Shown here piece after piece: positions 11,852-22,465 of a DNA stretch of 64,000 nucleotides. The stretch lies in contig CM056553.1 of the NCBI GenBank assembly GCA_029721515.1, positions 14,512,447 through 14,576,446 of the forward strand, written 5' to 3'. The first letter of the stretch is position 1, and each line of letters begins with the position of its first letter. A program made the translations under genes and the position numbers. This DNA comes from Synanceia verrucosa (lineage: Eukaryota; Chordata; Actinopteri; Perciformes; Synanceiidae). A model generated the notes under the pieces. That model was not told the origin of the DNA. It saw only the letters and a list, made by a program, of their open reading frames with translations, and did not search any database.

Positions 11852-14236
11852 CTCCAGAGGAGAGTCTGGTTCATCCAGGATGCTCTTCTCACTCTGTATC
11901 CGCTGCATCGTCGCTGTAGAACTGGGGTCCATTATCAGCACGTTCTGACTACCAGCTCTGCCGAACTTACAGTCACTCTTTCTGGAGTCAGTGGTCCTGC
12001 ACACCTCGTAGTTGTACACGTGTTGGAGAGTCCCTGTCCCCAAAGTGTCTGAGTAACGTGGTGGATAATATGGAATCACAGGGAGATTGGAGTGATACAG
12101 GATGCGAGACTGTCTCCACCTGTAGATCTTCACTGATATAATAACCACTAAACACGTGATGAAGAGGAAGGAGACTACAGCCAGAGCCAACACTAAGTAA
12201 AAAGTCAGGTTGTCATTGTACTCCTTGTCGTGTGTAAAGTCAGTGAACTCAGACAGCACTTCAGGGAAGCTGTCCGCCACCGCCACGTTAACAATGACTG
12301 TAGCTGAACGAGAGGGCTGCCCGTTGTCCTCCACTATGACAGTCAGTCTTTGTTTCACAGCATCTTTATCGGTGACTTGGCGGATAGTTCTTATTTCTCC
12401 ATTCTGTAAGCCCACTTCAAACAGCGCCCTGTCTGTGGCTTTCTGCAGTTTATAGGAGAGCCAGGCATTCTGTCCAGAGTCCACATCAACAGCCACCACT
12501 TTAGTGACCAGATAGCCCACATCTGCTGAACGAGGCACCATTTCAGCCACCACAGAGCCACCAGTCTGGACTGGGTACAGAACCTGAGGAGGGTTGTCGT
12601 TCTGGTCCTGGATCAGTATTTTCACACTCACGTTGTTGCTGAGTGGAGGAGAACCTCCATCCTGAGCTTTGACTCGGAAGTGGAAGTCTTTGATCTGCTC
12701 GTAGTCAAAAGAGCGCACTGCATGGATGACTCCACTATCAGCACTGACGGACACATATGATGAGACTGGCACTCCGTTAACAGAGGAGTCCTCCAGGATG
12801 TAAGAAACTCGGGCATTCTGGTTCCAGTCAGCGTCTCTGGCTTTCACTGTGAATATAGAGAGGCCTGGTGTGTTGTTCTCTACAATGTAGGCCTCATATG
12901 AGCTCCTCTCAAAAACAGGCGCGTTATCATTCACATCAGAGATCTGTAAGGTGAGAGTGACGCTGCTGGAGAGGGAGGGCACTCCCTCATCAGAGCAGGT
13001 CACTGTGATATTATACTCTGAGGATCTCTCTCTGTCTAAATCACTGTCTGTCACTAAAGTATAGAAATTATTTGTTGACGTTTTTAAAACAAAGGGTAAA
13101 TTTTCGCTTATAAAACATTGGACTTTGCCGTTTCCCCCAATGTCCTTGTCCTCAATATTTATCATTGTAACGATTGTATTGAGTTTTGCATCCTCTGATA
13201 TCACAGTTGATTTTGACATAATGTCAATTTCAGGCCTGTTGTCATTTATATCCTGCACATCAACAATTAACTTACAAGAATCTGTTAGTCCTCCATCGTC
13301 ACTGGCGAGTAAATTTATCTGGTAGCTGCGCGACTCTTCAAAATCAAGATTTCCAATTAATATAATTTCACCTCTTTCTTCATTTACCGCAAATACATTT
13401 CCCACATCATCTAACGTATTTGTGATTGAATATGTTATTTTACTGTTTGAACCCTGATCTGCATCTGAGGCTGAAACAGAAGCAACAACTGTTCCTTTAG
13501 GTGAGTTCTCAGTAACTGTAGCTTTGTATGTTTGCTGTGTAAAAACAGGGGCATTATCATTAACGTCTAAAACAGTAATAATAATCTGCATTGTTCCTGA
13601 CATCTGCGGCTCTCCTCCATCTACAGCTGTTAACACCAGAGATATCTGCTCCTGCTTCTCTCTGTCTAAAGGCTTCTGGAGAATCATCTCAACGTTTTTA
13701 TTCCCATCTGCATTTTTCTCAAGTTTAAGAGCAAAATTATCAGTTGGTTTCAATTCATAGCTGTTGACATCATTAATTCCAACATCAAGATCCACCGCTC
13801 TCTTCAGCACAAATTTTGCCCCGATCATCGCTGACTCACTAATTTTGAATTTCATCTCATTTCTTTCAAATGTTGGTGCATTATCATTGATATCTGTGAT
13901 CTGAACAGTAACACTGTAAAATTCCATCGGACTCTCCAAAATAATCTGAAAATGCAAAGCACAAGGCGTCATCTGTCTGCATAGCACCTCTCTGTCGATT
14001 CTCTCTTTGACGAGGAGGACTCCTCTTTCTCTGTTCAGCTCGATGTACTGGTCGCTGTCTCGGGTATAGATTCGAGCTTTACCAGAAATCAAACGTTTTG
14101 TTTCAAAACCTAGATCTTGTGCTACATTACCGACTAAAGAGCCTTTCGGCATTTCTTCTGGTATTGTGTAACTGACCTGCCCGATTACCGAGCCGAGCGA
14201 AATGAGAGAGATGAACAGCAGCGTTTGTCCTTTCAT
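11852..14236 (-). CDS. pcdhg: Protocadherin gamma variable exon V4 (type C)
   Basis: 795 codons from the DRTM methionine to GAG|GTTAGA; an in-frame Met also lies at 14317. The N-terminus (MKGQTLLFISLISLGSVIG) and EC1 are type A-like, but EC2 has LKRAVDLDVGINDVNSYELK and EC3 has NVFAVNEERGEIILIGNL, marks shared only with V7. Private changes: VEMILQKP for VEMVLQKP in EC2, DKDIGGNGK for DKDTGENGK in EC4 (near a calcium-site acidic residue), and SSTATMQRI for SSTGTMQRI in the tail. EC5 has PPLSNNVSV, shared with V5. Type C looks like a type A exon with a replaced EC2-EC3 segment. Confidence 0.95.
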
Positions 14237-14452
14237 TGTTCTATCCGAGGATTTTCTCAGCAAGGCTCCACAGTCCGGTTTATAAATCCCACAAACTGCG
14301 GTCCACTCCAGTGTCAAACATCTACTTCACAGCTCTATAATCCAAACAGAGAAACAACAGTCGCAGAGGTCGTCGTGTTGGTTACAAGATAAACTGCAAA
14401 TGCGAAAAACACTTTCTTTTCCGTCGTGTTCTCTCTTCAGTATGGTGATGTT

Positions 14453-14524
14453 ACATGGGAGGTGCTGTGCAGACCTACTCAGCCGAGCACACTGCACAAA
14501 CTGGTCAACAGCGGCCCTAAGAGT
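14453..14524 (-). promoter_or_regulatory. V4 promoter: CSE and CACCTCCCATGT block
   Basis: CSE at 14501-14524 and block at 14453-14467, same spacing as V2. Confidence 0.8.
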
Positions 14525-14840
14525 TCACAATGTAAAACTGCAGAAACTCAATTTGAATTCATCGGTGCAGCAGACTTATTGTTAGTGAAGTGTAACATAA
14601 AATAAGGAATCATGCCATACACGCAATACTGCACAGGGTAAAGCTAAACTTGTAAACTGATTGGGTTATCGATATTCACTTTGGGGTAAATATGCAGCCA
14701 CAAAATATTTGTATATAAAATACACCTCATCTGAATAAAATCATGAAAAAAACAGACTAAATAAAATCCATACAAAAGAAACCCTATAACTTCAAGTACA
14801 CTGTAGTTTTTTAGAGGGAACTGGAGAGGATAGCTGAGAT

Positions 14841-14861
14841 ATCGCTGTCTGAGGTCCTGAA
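14841..14861 (-). promoter_or_regulatory. RE1/NRSE element (one mismatch)
   Basis: TTCAGGACC-TC-AGACAGCGAT on the minus strand, the same variant as at 7755. Confidence 0.65.
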
Positions 14862-15271
14862 ATCATGAAAGAGTGAAAACGGCAAACAACTCTGAACATC
14901 ACAAGTGCTTTCCTGCAGGTGTAAATATTGAAAAAAAAAAAACAACTTCAACATGAGAAAATTAAAGTTAAGTAATAATTGTAAAATAGATGAATATTTT
15001 AAGTATGAATCCTGTGTATAATCAGCATTCACCAAACACTTGTATGCTTAATTTGCACTAAACAAAACATGAATTTTCAAATACAGAAAAAGCCAGTAGA
15101 AGTCTCAATAAATTGCCTTCAGCCATACCCATCCTAAAAGTTGTATTATTAAAATGGTCTGTATGAAAACAAAGTTAAAGGAGCAAACCCCCTGGGCAAG
15201 ATACCAGTCTATATTAAAACACAATGCAACCAAGTCATGGTCTGAGTCTGAAATAATAGACAGCCTAAAGA

Positions 15272-15292
15272 GACGCTGTCCATGGTGCTGAA
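15272..15292 (-). promoter_or_regulatory. RE1/NRSE element (perfect core)
   Basis: TTCAGCACC-AT-GGACAGCGTC on the minus strand, about 85 bp 3' of the V5 donor. Confidence 0.85.
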
Positions 15293-15378
15293 ACGCACTG
15301 AAAAATACAACAATCAATCAGACTAAAAAGAGACAGAGAAAGGAAAAAACAAAGAATAGGTTATATTAATTGACGAAC

Positions 15379-17763
15379 CTCTAGAGGAGAGTCTGGTTCA
15401 TCCAGGATGCTCTTCTCACTCTGTATCCGCTGCATCGTCCCTGTAGAACTGGGGTCCATTATCAGCACGTTCTGACTACCAGCTCTGCCGAACTTACAGT
15501 CACTCTTTCTGGAGTCAGTGGTCCTGCACACCTCGTAGTTGTACACGTGTTGGAGAGTCCCTGTCCCCAAAGTGTCTGAGTAACGTGGTGGATAATATGG
15601 AATCACAGGGAGATTGGAGTGATACAGGATGCGAGACTGTCTCCACCTGTAGATCTTCACTGATATAATAACCACTAAACACGTGATGAAGAGGAAGGAG
15701 ACTACAGCCAGAGCCAACACTAAGTAAAAAGTCAGGTTGTCATTGTACTCCTTGTCGTGTGTAAAGTCAGTGAACTCAGACAGCACTTCAGGGAAGCTGT
15801 CCGCCACCGCCACGTTAACAATGACTGTAGCTGAACGAGAGGGCTGCCCGTTGTCCTCCACTATAACAGTCAGTCTTTGTTTCACAGCATCTTTATCAGT
15901 GACTTGGCGGATAGTTCTTATTTCTCCATTCTGTAAGCCCACTTCAAACAGCGCCCTGTCTGTGGCTTTCTGCAGTTTATAGGAGAGCCAGGCATTCTGT
16001 CCAGAGTCCACATCAACAGCCACCACTTTAGTGACCAGATAGCCCACATCTGCTGAACGAGGCACCATTTCAGCCACCACAGAGCCACCAGTCTGGACTG
16101 GGTACAGAACCTGAGGAGGGTTGTCGTTCTGGTCCTGGATCAGTATTTTCACACTCACGTTGTTGCTGAGTGGAGGAGAACCTCCATCCTGAGCTTTGAC
16201 CCGGAAATGGAAGTCTTTGATCTGCTCGTAGTCAAAGGAGCGCACTGCATGGATGACTCCACTATCAGCACTGACGGACACATATGAGGAGACTGGCACT
16301 CCGTTAACAGAGGAGTCCTCCAGGATGTAAGAAACTCGGGCATTCCGGTTCCAGTCAGCGTCTCTGGCTTTCACTGTGAATATAGAGAGGCCTGGTGTGT
16401 TGTTCTCTACAATGTAGGCCTCATATGAGCTCCTCTCAAAGACAGGCGCGTTATCATTCACGTCAGAGATCTGTAAGGTGAGAGTGACGCTGCTGGAGAG
16501 GGAGGGCACTCCCTCATCAGAGCAGGTCACTGTGATATTATACTCTGAGGATCTCTCTCTGTCTAAATCACTGTCTGTCACTAAAGTATAGAAATTATTT
16601 GTTGACGTTTTTAAAATAAAAGGTAAATTTTCGCTGATAAAACACTGAACAATGCCGTTTTCTCCAGTGTCCTTGTCTTCAGTATTTATCATTGTAACGA
16701 CTGTATTGAGCTTTGCATCCTCTGATATCACAGTTGACTTTGACATAATATCAATTACAGGCCTGTTGTCATTTACGTCTACCACATCAACAATTAACTT
16801 ACAAGAATCTGTTAGTCCTCCGTCGTCACTGGCGAGCAAATTTATTTGGTAGTTGCGAGACTCTTCAAAATCAAGATTTCCAATTAAAGTAATTTCACCA
16901 TTTTCCCTGTTTATCTTAAATACTTTCCTGACATCATCTAACGTATTTGTGATTGAATATGTTATTTTACTGTATGAACCCTGATCTGCATCTGAGGCTG
17001 AAACAGAAGCAACAACTGTTCCTTTAGGTGAGTTCTCAGTAACTGTAGCTTTGTATGTTTGCTGTGTAAAAACAGGGGCATTATCATTAGCGTCTAAAAC
17101 AGTAATAATAATCTGCATTGTTCCTGACATCTGCGGCTCTCCTCCATCTACAGCTGTTAACACCAGAGATATCTGCTCCTGCTTCTCTCTGTCTAAAGGC
17201 TTCTGGAGAACCATCTCAACGTTTTTATTCCCATCTGCATTTTTCTCAAGTTTAAGAGCAAAATTATCAGTTGGTTTCAATTCATACCTCTGAAGATCAT
17301 TTATTCCGACATCAAGATCCTCAGCTCTTTCCAGCACAAATTTTGCCCCGATCATCGCTGACTCACTAATTTTGAATTTCATCTCATTTCTTTCAAATGT
17401 TGGTGCATTATCATTGATATCTGTGATCTGAACAGTAACGCTGTAAAATTCCATCGGACTCTCCAAAATAATTTGAAAATGCAAAGCACAAGGCGTCATC
17501 TGTCTGCATAGCACCTCTCTGTCGATTCTCTCTTTGACGAGGAGGACTCCTCTTTCTCTGTTCAGCTCGATGTACTGGTCGCTGTCTCGGGTATAGATTC
17601 GAGCTTTACCAGAAATCAAACGTTTTGTTTCAAAACCTAGATCTTGTGCTACATTACCGACTAAAGAGCCTTTCGGCATTTCTTCTGGTATTGTGTAACT
17701 GACCTGCCCGATTACCGAGCCGAGCGAAATGAGAGAGATGAACAGCAGCGTTTGTCCTTTCAT
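15379..17763 (-). CDS. pcdhg: Protocadherin gamma variable exon V5 (type A)
   Basis: 795 codons to GAG|GTTCGT. Type A marks as in V2 and V8. The EC3-EC4 junction DVVDVNDNRPVIDIMS is shared only with V8, making V5 and V8 the closest type A pair. The EC2-EC3 calcium linker is DANDN rather than DVNDN (also in V6, V7, V8). Private changes: DQGSYSKITYS for DQGSNSKITYS in EC3 and DADWNRNARVSY for DADWNQNARVSY in EC5. EC5 has PPLSNNVSV, as in V4 but not V8, which suggests conversion between neighbours V4 and V5. An in-frame upstream Met at 17844 is not preferred, because it would place the signal peptide internally. Confidence 0.95.
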
Positions 17764-17978
17764 TGTTCTATCCGAGGATTTTCTCAGCAAGGCTCCACAG
17801 TCCGGTTTATAAATCCCACAAACTGCGGTCCACTCCAGTGTCAAACATCTACTTCACAGCTCTATAATCCAAACAGAGAAACAACAGTCGCAGAGGTCGT
17901 CGTGTTGGTTACAAGATAAACTGCAAATGCGAAAACACTTTCTTTTCCGTCGTGTTCTCTCTTCAGTATGGTGATGTT

Positions 17979-18050
17979 ACATGGGAGGTGCTGTGCAGAC
18001 CTACTCAGCCGAGCACACTGCACAAACTGGTTAACAGCGGCCCTAAGAGT
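17979..18050 (-). promoter_or_regulatory. V5 promoter: CSE and CACCTCCCATGT block
   Basis: CSE at 18027-18050 with one change (TTAACCAG for TTGACCAG on the minus strand); block at 17979-17993. Confidence 0.8.
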
Positions 18051-18366
18051 TCACAATGTAAAACTGCAGAAACTCAATTTGAATTCATCGGTGCAGCAGA
18101 CTTATTGTTAGTGAAGTGTAACATAAAATAAGGAATCATGCCATACACGCAATACTGCACAGGGTAAAGCTAAACTTGTAAACTGATTGGGTTATCGATA
18201 TTCACTTTGGGGTAAATATGCAGCCACAAAATATTTGTATATAAAATACACCTCATCTGAATAAAATCATGAAAAAAACAGACTAAATAAAATCCATACA
18301 AAAGAAACCCTATAACTTCAAGTACACTGTAGTTTTTTAGAGGGAACTGGAGAGGATAGCTGAGAT

Positions 18367-18387
18367 ATCGCTGTCTGAGGTCCTGAA
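18367..18387 (-). promoter_or_regulatory. RE1/NRSE element (one mismatch)
   Basis: TTCAGGACC-TC-AGACAGCGAT on the minus strand, as at 7755 and 14841. Confidence 0.65.
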
Positions 18388-18797
18388 ATCATGAAAGAGT
18401 GAAAACGGCAAACAACTCTGAACATCACAAGTGCTTTCCTGCAGGTGTAAATATTGAAAAAAAAAAAACAACTTCAACATGAGAAAATTAAAGTTAAGTA
18501 ATAATTGTAAAATAGATGAATATTTTAAGTATGAATCCTGTGTATAATCAGCATTCACCAAACACTTGTATGCTTAATTTGCACTAAACAAAACATGAAT
18601 TTTCAAATACAGAAAAAGCCAGTAGAAGTCTCAATAAATTGCCTTCAGCCATACCCATCCTAAAAGTTGTATTATTAAAATGGTCTGTATGAAAACAAAG
18701 TTAAAGGAGCAAACCCCCTGGGCAAGATACCAGTCTATATTAAAACACAACGCAACCAAGTCATGGTCTGAGTCTGAAATAATAGACAGCCTAAAGA

Positions 18798-18818
18798 GAC
18801 GCTGTCCATGGTGCTGAA
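18798..18818 (-). promoter_or_regulatory. RE1/NRSE element (perfect core)
   Basis: TTCAGCACC-AT-GGACAGCGTC on the minus strand, 3' of V6. Confidence 0.85.
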
Positions 18819-18904
18819 ACGCACTGAAAAATACAACAATCAATCAGACTAAAAAGAGACAGAGAAAGGAAAAAACAAAGAATAGGTTATATTAATTGAC
18901 GAAC

Positions 18905-21289
18905 CTCTAGAGGAGAGTCTGGTTCATCCAGGATGCTCTTCTCACTCTGTATCCGCTGCATCGTCCCTGTAGAACTGGGGTCCATTATCAGCACGTTCTG
19001 ACTACCAGCTCTGCCGAACTTACAGTCACTCTTTCTGGAGTCAGTGGTCCTGCACACCTCGTAGTTGTACACGTGTTGGAGAGTCCCTGTCCCCAAAGTG
19101 TCTGAGTAACGTGGTGGATAATATGGAATCACAGGGAGATTGGAGTGATACAGGATGCGAGACTGTCTCCACCTGTAGATCTTCACTGATATAATAACCA
19201 CTAAACACGTGATGAAGAGGAAGGAGACTACAGCCAGAGCCAACACTAAGTAAAAAGTCAGGTTGTCATTGTACTCCTTGTCGTGTGTAAAGTCAGTGAA
19301 CTCAGACAGCACTTCAGGGAAGCTGTCCGCCACCGCCACGTTAACAATGACTGTAGCTGAACGAGAGGGCTGCCCGTTGTCCTCCACTATAACAGTCAGT
19401 CTTTGTTTCACAGCATCTTTATCAGTGACTTGGCGGATAGTTCTTATTTCTCCATTCTGTAAGCCCACTTCAAACAGCGCCCTGTCTGTGGCTTTCTGCA
19501 GTTTATAGGAGAGCCAGGCATTCTGTCCAGAGTCCACATCAACAGCCACCACTTTAGTGACCAGATAGCCCACATCTGCTGAACGAGGCACCATTTCAGC
19601 CACCACAGAGCCACCAGTCTGGACTGGGTACAGAACCTGAGGAGGGTTGTCGTTCTGGTCCTGGATCAGTATTTTCACACTCACGTTGCTGCTGAGTGGA
19701 GGAGAACCTCCATCCTGAGCTTTGACCCGGAAGTGGACGTCTTTGATCTGCTCGTAGTCAAAAGAGCGCACTGCATGGATGACTCCACTATCAGCACTGA
19801 CGGACACATATGAGGAGACTGGCACTCCGTTAACAGAGGAGTCCTCCAGGATGTAAGAAACTCGTGCATTCTGGTTCCAGTCAGCGTCTCTGGCTTTCAC
19901 TGTGAATATAGAGAGGCCTGGTGTGTTGTTCTCTACAATGTAGGCCTCATATGAGCTCCTCTCAAAGACAGGCGCGTTATCATTCACATCAGAGATCTGT
20001 AAGGTGAGAGTGACGCTGCTGGAGAGGGAGGGCACTCCCTCATCAGAGCAGGTCACTGTGATATTATACTCTGAGGATCTCTCTCTGTCTAAATCACTGT
20101 CTGTCACTAAACTATAGAAATTGTTTGTTGTTTTTTTTAAAATAAAGGGTATATTTTCGCTGCTAAAACATTGGACAATGCCGTTTTCTCCTGAATCTAG
20201 GTCCTCTGTATTTATTATCGAAATGACTGTATTGAGTTTTGCATCCTCTGATATCATAGCTGTCTTCGACATAATGTTTATTTCAGGCCTGTTGTCATTT
20301 ACATCTTGAACGTCAACAAATATTTTGCACGAATCGGTGAGTCCTCCTTCGTCACTAGCAAGCACATTTATTTGGTAGTTTCGTGAACGTTCAAAATCAA
20401 TATTCCCAATTAATGACACTTCGCCGTTGTCCTCATTTATCTCAAAAACTTTCCTGACATCACCAAATGTATTTGTGATTGAATATGTTATTTTACTGTT
20501 TGAACCCTGATCTGCATCTGAGGCTGAAACAGAAGCAACAACTGTTCCTTTAGGTGAGTTCTCAGTAACTGTAGCTTTGTATGTTTGCTGTGTAAAAACA
20601 GGGGCATTATCATTAGCGTCTAAAACAGTAATAATAATCTGCATTGTTCCTGACATCTGCGGCTCTCCTCCATCTACAGCTGTTAACACCAGAGATATCT
20701 GCTCCTGCTTCTCTCTGTCTAAAGGCTTCTGGAGAACCATCTCAACGTTTTTATTCCCATCTGCGCTATTTTGGATTTTCAGGACAAAATTATCTTTAGG
20801 GTTAATTTCATATTTATGAACACCATTAATTCCAACATCAAGATCCTCAGCCGTCTCCAGCATGAATTTTGCTCCGATCACAGCTGACTCGCTAATTTTG
20901 AATTTTTTTTCATTCTTTTCAAAAACGGGTGTATTATCATTGATATCTGTGATCTGAACAGTAACACTGTAAAATTCCATCGGATTCTCCAAAATAATCT
21001 GAAAATGCAAAGCACAAGGCGTCATCTGTCTGCATAGCACCTCTCTGTCTATTCGCTCTTTGACGAGGAGGACTCCTCTTTCTCTGTTCAGCTCGATGTA
21101 CTGGTCGCTGTCTCGGGTATAGATTCGAGCTTTACCAGAAATCAAACGTTTGGTTTGCAAACCTAGATCTTGTGCTACATTACCGACTAAAGAGCCTTTG
21201 GTCATTTCCTCTGGAATAGAGTAGCTGATCTGCCCAAGCCCCGCACCGACGGAGAGGAGACAGATAAACAGCAGTACTTGCCTTCTCAT
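18905..21289 (-). CDS. pcdhg: Protocadherin gamma variable exon V6 (type B)
   Basis: 795 codons from the DRTM methionine; the frame opens 45 codons further upstream (Met at 21424), but that stretch follows the V3 promoter-proximal DNA, where the same region is not open, so it is treated as 5' leader. Type B throughout EC2-EC4, like V3 (GVHKYEINPKDNFVL). EC1 is mosaic: the signal and GQISYSIPEEM are type B, but EEMTKGSLVGNVAQDLG carries the NVAQ of V4, V5 and V7, not the NIAQ of V3. Other private changes are ENIPFILKKTTNN in EC4 and the DANDN linker at EC2-EC3. Donor GAG|GTTCGT. Confidence 0.95.
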
Positions 21290-21501
21290 TGTTCTATCCG
21301 AAATGTTTCCGTGTGGTACACCGTGTTTATATCCAAAAAAACTTGTTTGAATTCCAGGTTCAAACGTTAATATAAAGGTTGGATAAATAATCCAGTCATT
21401 AGAAAGAAAGTCCCAAATGTCCACGGCTCCTTTTCAAATATTATTCACGACTCGAGTGTCCGTCCTTCCCCGTCCTGCTCTTTCTTTATTATGTCGATGT
21501 T

Positions 21502-21569
21502 ACATGGGAGGTGCTGCTGCAACCCGACTCTCAGTCGCCGACACTCTGGTCAACAGCGGCCCTAAGAGT
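21502..21569 (-). promoter_or_regulatory. V6 promoter: CSE and CACCTCCCATGT block
   Basis: CSE at 21546-21569 and block at 21502-21516, identical to V3. Confidence 0.8.
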
Positions 21570-21821
21570 CCACACAGTAAAACTGCAGATTCTAATGTAT
21601 TTTCTATGAAGAAGACTCAAAAATCACAAGCTGAATGAGAGTGACCATAAAAAACCGTTAACTAGAACATTTTCCCCAGGCCCATGGTTGCTACAAAGTA
21701 CAAAATAATTAGAAGGAAAGCATACAGACCACAAGGATCAACAGGTAAAGAAATACATAATCTACACACATATCAAGAACTGTAAATGTTAAAGAGAGAA
21801 AAAGGAGCTGGTAAAGGTATT

Positions 21822-21842
21822 ATCTCTGTCCATTGCTCTCAA
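21822..21842 (-). promoter_or_regulatory. Weak RE1/NRSE candidate
   Basis: Same sequence as 11208-11228: intact GGACAG half, left half with two core mismatches. Confidence 0.35.
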
Positions 21843-22465
21843 CTGGACAGATTCTGATTTACCACCGACATCACTGCACGAGTCCCGTTAAAAGTCACGG
21901 ATTCACTTGACAACAGTCACAAATTATCCTTTTAATGACGCCCACAAAATAAGATACTGACCGTAACAAAGACGCACATATTAAGCAAATTATAGATTCT
22001 GTGGAAAACACGGATCCGTTTATGTATAAAATTCAATGGGAAAAAGTTTGACACAAGTTTTATATATATGGAAAAGTAGACGTGAAAAACAGATAAGCTT
22101 CAATTAGTTATGCAAACTAAGAATTTAAAATAAAGACAGCAGAGGATGTAATCCTGGTATCACGGGAAGGCGTACAGATACCACGACACATATGTGGATC
22201 TTATTAAATGTAATTAAAGTCCATTGAAACACTTAATCAATACCTAAAAAAATATGTTCACCGGGGAAGCGTAAAAACACAAATATATTGAAAAAAAAAC
22301 ACATTTTAGAGACAGAAAATAATATGGTAATCCGACAGAGGATTTGGGACGAATGTCTTCAAACACTGCTATGCCTCATGAGTTTTACAGAAAAGAAATG
22401 CTTTAGATTTGAAAGAAGAACGTTTTTGAAGAAGGTGGTTGGAAACAATATTAAAGCGGTCTAAC

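Larger units (their letters stand above)
14237..15378. other. Spacer V4-V5
   Basis: Holds the V4 promoter and two RE1 elements. Almost base-for-base the same as spacer V5-V6 (offset about 3526 bp), closer than to V7-V8, its expected partner under a simple 10.6 kb duplication. Confidence 0.7.
7234..17844. repeat. Tandem segmental duplication, copy 1
   Basis: This stretch (V3, V4, V5 and spacers) repeats at 17845-28455 with an offset of 10611-10615 bp. V3 matches V6, V4 matches V7, V5 matches V8, and spacer V3-V4 matches V6-V7. The outer boundary is placed within type A exons and cannot be fixed to the base by eye. Confidence 0.85.
17764..18904. other. Spacer V5-V6
   Basis: Holds the V5 promoter and two RE1 elements; nearly identical to spacer V4-V5, including an uninterrupted A12 run near 18457. 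Confidence 0.7.
21290..22465. other. Spacer V6-V7
   Basis: Duplicate of spacer V3-V4 with scattered substitutions. Holds the V6 promoter and a weak RE1 candidate. Confidence 0.65.

Noticed and set aside
14811..15317. Short minus-strand frames repeated at 18337-18843, suggesting a conserved small gene
   Set aside because: The repetition reflects duplicated spacer DNA; the sister spacers V2-V3 and V7-V8 break or alter the frames and no domain is visible.
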